Positions 5,765-8,450 of a stretch of DNA of 8,450 nt are shown here, piece by piece. Position numbers and translations under genes: made by a program. Below the pieces are notes generated by a model that was given only the letters and a program-made list of their open reading frames with translations, made no database searches and was not told where the DNA came from. Source of the stretch: an uncultured Verrucomicrobiota bacterium (lineage in GTDB: Bacteria > Verrucomicrobiota > Kiritimatiellia > RFP12 > UBA1067); assembly GCA_945487985.1 (NCBI GenBank), contig CALYTX010000047.1, forward strand, positions 1 through 8,450, given 5' to 3'. Position 1 is the first letter of the stretch; every line of letters begins with the position of its first letter.

Positions 5765-6619
5765 ATGACGACGCTCCTTTTAGCGGCAGCGCTGGCTTTC
5801 ACGCCGGCAGACGCGAAACTGGCTTATCGGACAGCACGCGAGTTTACCGACAAGTGTACGCCGCGAGACGCAGGGACGATGCGCGGCTATTTCGCCGCCA
5901 ATTTCATTCTTGACAGCGCCAGTTCTACCGGTGCCGATGTGGTCAAGGATTCCTTTACCGACGCAACTCCAAGAGGGAAGCGCAAATTCACCAATCTGAT
6001 GAGTGAATTTGTGTTCGACAAGGATGGAGAATGGGTGGTTGTTGTTTCGCATTACGACACGAAAAGCGGCGTGCAGAGCCCAGGCGCCAACGACGGAGCC
6101 AGTACTACTGGACTTTTGGTGGCGCTGGCGGACGTTCTGCGTCGGGCGGAAGCGCTCAAGGGTAACGTGATGTTGCTATGGACAGACGGCGAGGAATGCA
6201 TCGAAACCTACGCTCATAATGACGGCTTCTGGGGATCTAAGCATGCAGCTGCGAAGTTGAAAAGTGAAGGCCGGAAGGTGCGAGCCGTCATTTGTCTGGA
6301 CATGCTTGGCGATCGGCAACTCAATATTTCATTGCCGCGCAACACTTCCCCGGCGTTGCGCAAAATCGCGCTGCTCGCAGCCAAGCGGGCTGGGGAAGCC
6401 GACAAGGTGAGAGCAGTGGACGATTTAGTCAAAGACGATCATCTTGCGTTCGTTGAGGCAGGATACAAGGCGATTACGCTTATTGATTTCAATTACGGCA
6501 GTGCTCCGGGCAAGAATGATTATTGGCACACCCCGTTGGACAGCATCGACAAGATTTCCGAAGAGTCGCTTTTCGTTTCCGGAAAAATCGTTACGGAAAT
6601 GCTCAATATTCTGCTGTAA
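5765..6619 (+). CDS. M28-family zinc enzyme, probable animal-type glutaminyl-peptide cyclotransferase
   Basis: The 284-residue protein shows the M28 metal-site order: SHYDTK (95-100), GANDGAS (107-113, zinc Asp110), TDGEEC (140-145, general acid/base Glu143 and zinc Glu144), LDMLGD (178-183), KDDHLAF (223-229) and YWHTPLDSID (253-262, zinc His255). Two features point to glutaminyl cyclase rather than aminopeptidase. After EE comes the insertion ending in NDGFWGSKHAA, matching the QDSLYGSRHLA region of the human enzyme. The DDH and WHT motifs also match its catalytic Asp and Trp-His pair. Such enzymes cyclise N-terminal glutamine to pyroglutamate and occur in the periplasm of some Bacteroidota. 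The N-terminus (TLLLAAALAFTPADA) looks like a short signal sequence without a basic start. It begins 5 bases after parB with only a distant GGAG (5747-5750). An M28 aminopeptidase remains possible. Confidence 0.85.
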   Translation: MTTLLLAAALAFTPADAKLAYRTAREFTDKCTPRDAGTMRGYFAANFILDSASSTGADVVKDSFTDATPRGKRKFTNLMSEFVFDKDGEWVVVVSHYDTKSGVQSPGANDGASTTGLLVALADVLRRAEALKGNVMLLWTDGEECIETYAHNDGFWGSKHAAAKLKSEGRKVRAVICLDMLGDRQLNISLPRNTSPALRKIALLAAKRAGEADKVRAVDDLVKDDHLAFVEAGYKAITLIDFNYGSAPGKNDYWHTPLDSIDKISEESLFVSGKIVTEMLNILL

Positions 6620-6640
6620 CTCGGGGGCACTAAAATCTCG

Positions 6641-6670
6641 CTTTCATCTTAGGCCTGCATTTGCTACAAT
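6641..6670 (+). promoter_or_regulatory. Predicted extended -10 promoter for guaA
   Basis: TACAAT at 6665-6670 (5/6 of TATAAT) is preceded by TG at 6662-6663, an extended -10. The -35 region is poor (CTTTCA at 6641-6646, 3/6). Transcription would start near 6677, leaving a 25-base leader. No hairpin or purine-type riboswitch is visible in the 82-base gap after the M28 gene. Confidence 0.5.
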
Positions 6671-6690
6671 TCTGAAAACACAATCATCAA

Positions 6691-6695
6691 AGGAG
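6691..6695 (+). promoter_or_regulatory. Ribosome binding site deciding the guaA start
   Basis: AGGAG lies 6 bases before ATG 6702. It confirms that guaA starts here and not further upstream in the open frame that runs into the preceding gene. Confidence 0.8.
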
Positions 6696-6701
6696 TACGA
6701 G

Positions 6702-7709
6702 ATGAATCAGGCTGAAAAGGAGCGCCTTGCCCGCGTCGGCAAGACATTCAATGCGAAGAAATACATCCGGGGGGAGATCGAGGCGATCAAGCGTCAGGTG
6801 GGCGACAAAAAGGTGCTGCTGGCGCTTTCTGGCGGCGTGGATTCATCGGTCTGTGCAGCACTGCTCTACAAGGCCATTGGCAAGCAGCTGGTCTGCGTCT
6901 TTGTCGATCATGGTTGTATGCGTTTAAACGAGGGTAAGACGATTAAGCAGGTTTTCAAGGGCCAGTTCGGCGTTAATCTCATCGCTCTCGACTGCGAGCA
7001 GCGCTTTCTCGAGAAGGCCAAGGGCGTCACCGACCCCGAGCAGAAGCGCAAGATTATCGGCGGCGAGTTCATTAATGTCTTTGCCGATACGGCGCGCGAT
7101 CTCCAGAAAAAATACGGTAATATCGAGTATCTCGGGCAGGGCACGATCTACCCCGACATCATCGAGTCTGGCGTGGGCGGGCACAAGGCCGTGAAAGCTC
7201 ACCATAATGTGGGCGGTTTGCCGAAGGATATCCTCTTCAAGGGTCTCGTAGAGCCTGTCAAATACCTCTACAAAGACGAAGTTCGCAAGCTCGGCAAGGC
7301 ACTCGGACTCCCTGACGAGATGATTATGCGTCAACCATTCCCGGGGCCAGGTTTGGCCGTGCGCTGCATCGGCGAACTCACCAAGGAGAAGCTCGATATC
7401 CTCCGCCAGGCCGATTTTATCTTCCGCGACGAGATGGCCAAGGCCAAACTCGACAAGAAGGCGCAGCAGTTCTTCGCCGTTATGACGAATGTCAAGTCGG
7501 TCGGTGTGAAGAACGGCGCGCGTACATTTGGTTACGTGATTGGTCTGCGCGCGATTTCGACTTCACAATTCGTAAAGGCGGGTGTAGTTGAACTGCCGTT
7601 TAAGTTTGTCACGATGGTGGCAGAGAAGATTGCAACCAAGGTCAAGGGCGTCAATCGCGTCGTTTGGGATATCACCCCGAAACCTCCGGCTACAATTGAA
7701 TGGGAATAA
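6702..7709 (+). CDS. guaA: GMP synthase ATP-pyrophosphatase subunit (no glutaminase domain)
   Basis: This protein adenylates XMP and replaces the adenylate with ammonia to make GMP. The 335 residues carry the ATP-pyrophosphatase loop LSGGVDSS (42-49), VFVDHGCMRLNEG (66-78), GQGTIYPDIIES, HHNVGGLP, RQPFPGPGLAVR and the terminal DITPKPPATIEWE, all matching the synthetase and dimerisation parts of bacterial GuaA. The usual single-chain enzyme is about 515 residues with an N-terminal glutamine amidotransferase; here that half is absent. The open frame upstream of ATG 6702 lies across the M28 gene and holds no amidotransferase motif, so this is not a simple start error or frameshift. It matches the two-subunit form of archaea, where a separate glutaminase supplies ammonia. 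That partner is not in the window. The gene has its own promoter and ribosome site. Confidence 0.94.
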   Translation: MNQAEKERLARVGKTFNAKKYIRGEIEAIKRQVGDKKVLLALSGGVDSSVCAALLYKAIGKQLVCVFVDHGCMRLNEGKTIKQVFKGQFGVNLIALDCEQRFLEKAKGVTDPEQKRKIIGGEFINVFADTARDLQKKYGNIEYLGQGTIYPDIIESGVGGHKAVKAHHNVGGLPKDILFKGLVEPVKYLYKDEVRKLGKALGLPDEMIMRQPFPGPGLAVRCIGELTKEKLDILRQADFIFRDEMAKAKLDKKAQQFFAVMTNVKSVGVKNGARTFGYVIGLRAISTSQFVKAGVVELPFKFVTMVAEKIATKVKGVNRVVWDITPKPPATIEWE

Positions 7710-7713
7710 CCTC

Positions 7714-7817
7714 CCGTCGGCTGATAGAGGCGGCATGCGGATTATTGTGCGCTAAACCGCGGCAGCCCGCAAGCGGGCAATCTCTGCTGCTAAGACGATA
7801 AACTTTTCCGCCGACGG
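7714..7817. other. Self-complementary non-coding region after guaA
   Basis: CCGTCGGC (7714-7721) is the exact reverse complement of GCCGACGG (7810-7817) and could close a structure of about 104 bases. Inside it GCCCGC (7765-7770) pairs with GCGGGC (7773-7778), flanked by GCAGC (7762-7766) and GCTGC (7786-7790). GCGG (7737-7740) can also pair with CCGC (7757-7760). No long open frame covers this stretch. No T-run follows the inner hairpin, so it is not an ordinary terminator. It could be the guaA 3' untranslated region or a small RNA on either strand. I do not recognise a known RNA family. Confidence 0.35.
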
Positions 7818-7849
7818 AAGAAGCGGGGAGTTCAATTCACGCCGACCTT

Positions 7850-7896
7850 AACAACAACCCTTGCGGACGACTCTTCGTAATGGTCATCCGCAAGGG
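7850..7896 (-). terminator. Rho-independent terminator for rubrerythrin (possibly bidirectional)
   Basis: CCCTTGCGGA (7858-7867) and TCCGCAAGGG (7887-7896) form a perfect 10-bp stem. It is extended inward by GAC/GTC after one mismatch. On the - strand it lies 27 bases after the rubrerythrin stop and is followed at once by TTGTTGTT (7857-7850), a U-rich tail. On the + strand a T-rich run (TTTTGTTTTT, 7911-7920) begins 14 bases after the stem, so it may also stop rightward transcripts from guaA, less efficiently. Confidence 0.8.
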
Positions 7897-7923
7897 CATT
7901 TGGAAGCGTGTTTTGTTTTTATA

Positions 7924-8450
7924 TTAATCGTAGTCGACGGCTTCGCGGAAGAACGCCAGAGGCTTGCCGCACACCGGACAGAACTTCGGCGCTTGCGCGC
8001 CCACGGCGATATACCCGCATGCCGTGCACTCCCACTCGGTCTCGTCATCGTCCGATTTAAAGAACCCTTTGGCGAGCTTATCGACGAAGAGGCGGTAGCG
8101 CTTTTCGTGGTTGACTTCGGCTTTGGCAATCATGCGGAAAAGCGTGGCAATCGATGTAAACCCTTCGGCCTCGGCAATCTTTGCGAATTCCGGATACATC
8201 TTCTCGTGTTCGAAGTTTTCACCCGCGGCGGCCGCCTCCAGGTTCTCCTTCGTCGTGCCGATCTTGCCGGCCGGATAGGCCGCGTCCCCCAGCGTCAGCC
8301 CGTCACCCGAATCGAGACAGGCGAAGAGGCGCGTCGCGTGCGCGCGCTCCTGCTCGGCCGTCTCGAGAAAGATGTCGCGGATTTGCACGTACCCTTCCTC
8401 CTCGGCGCGCTGCGCGAAGATGGTGTAGCGCATGCGCGCCTGGCTCTCGC
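7924..8450 (-). CDS. Rubrerythrin (5' end beyond the window)
   Basis: Rubrerythrin is a cytosolic non-haem iron peroxidase that removes hydrogen peroxide in anaerobes and microaerophiles. The frame is open to the right edge. The first visible residues, ESQARMRYTIFAQRA, match the beginning of the first iron-binding helix, so only about 20 residues are missing. An internal ATG at 8433 should not be taken as the start. Di-iron ligands appear as Glu of ESQAR, ETAEQERAH, ENFEHEKMYPEFA and AEVNHEKRY in the expected order. A rubredoxin-like C-terminal domain follows with WECTACGYI and FCPVCGKPLAFF, two CxxC pairs for one iron. The gene converges on guaA, ends near a strong terminator, and appears intact in the visible part. 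Its promoter lies outside the window. Confidence 0.96.
   Translation of the reverse strand, partial: ESQARMRYTIFAQRAEEEGYVQIRDIFLETAEQERAHATRLFACLDSGDGLTLGDAAYPAGKIGTTKENLEAAAAGENFEHEKMYPEFAKIAEAEGFTSIATLFRMIAKAEVNHEKRYRLFVDKLAKGFFKSDDDETEWECTACGYIAVGAQAPKFCPVCGKPLAFFREAVDYD

Noticed and set aside
6444..6701. Upstream extension of the guaA frame as a missing amidotransferase domain
   Set aside because: The sequence lies across the M28 gene in another frame and contains no glutaminase cysteine or histidine motif.
7741..7800. The inner GC hairpin as a guaA terminator
   Set aside because: No run of T follows the stem (AATCTCTGCTG), so it does not fit a rho-independent terminator.
7826..7849. 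tRNA-like T-loop GTTCAATTC
   Set aside because: The flanking five bases pair at only three positions, and no matching acceptor stem, D arm, anticodon arm or CCA end is present.

Overview
The window is a compact stretch of bacterial chromosome of fairly high GC content. Seven complete genes read rightward, the tail of an eighth enters at the left edge, and a leftward rubrerythrin gene runs off the right edge. All recognisable products are core or widely conserved: PlsY, IlvD, IF-3, PssA, ParB and GMP synthase. There is also an exported repeat protein and a glutaminyl-cyclase-like M28 enzyme. I see no insertion sequence, phage gene, CRISPR array, tRNA or rRNA. The exported repeat protein with a C-terminal phenylalanine, the animal-type glutaminyl cyclase and the rubrerythrin suggest a diderm anaerobe. 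A PVC-group or Bacteroidota-related lineage, for example a Kiritimatiellota or Lentisphaerota-like gut bacterium, is a guess. The sequence does not fix the phylum.

Layout. Bases 1-116 hold the C-terminus of what looks like a zinc-type medium-chain dehydrogenase. plsY (133-777) follows and overlaps ilvD (774-2441) by 4 bases, so phospholipid acylation and branched-chain amino acid synthesis are translationally linked here. A 93-base gap carries an extended -10 promoter and an A/C-rich unstructured leader for infC (2535-3119). infC appears to start at an AUC codon. pssA (3124-4017) follows after 4 bases. A second promoter, buried in the 3' end of pssA, drives an exported repeat protein (4055-4765). 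parB (4770-5759) and a QC-like M28 protein (5765-6619) follow almost without gaps. A third promoter drives guaA (6702-7709), which encodes only the ATP pyrophosphatase half of GMP synthase. Bases 7710-7923 are non-coding. They hold a strongly self-complementary stretch and a clear terminator for the leftward rubrerythrin gene (7924 to the right edge).

How the genes work together. plsY and pssA are two steps of phospholipid synthesis, but they lie in different transcription units. infC sits apart from its usual partners rpmI and rplT. parB sits apart from parA. guaA lacks its glutaminase half. The window therefore shows dispersed versions of several usually conserved operons. The most notable points are the AUC start of infC with its CAA-rich leader, the stand-alone GuaA synthetase domain, the animal-type glutaminyl cyclase, and the 11-unit repeat protein directly upstream of parB. 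No clearly new multi-gene defence or mobile system is present.
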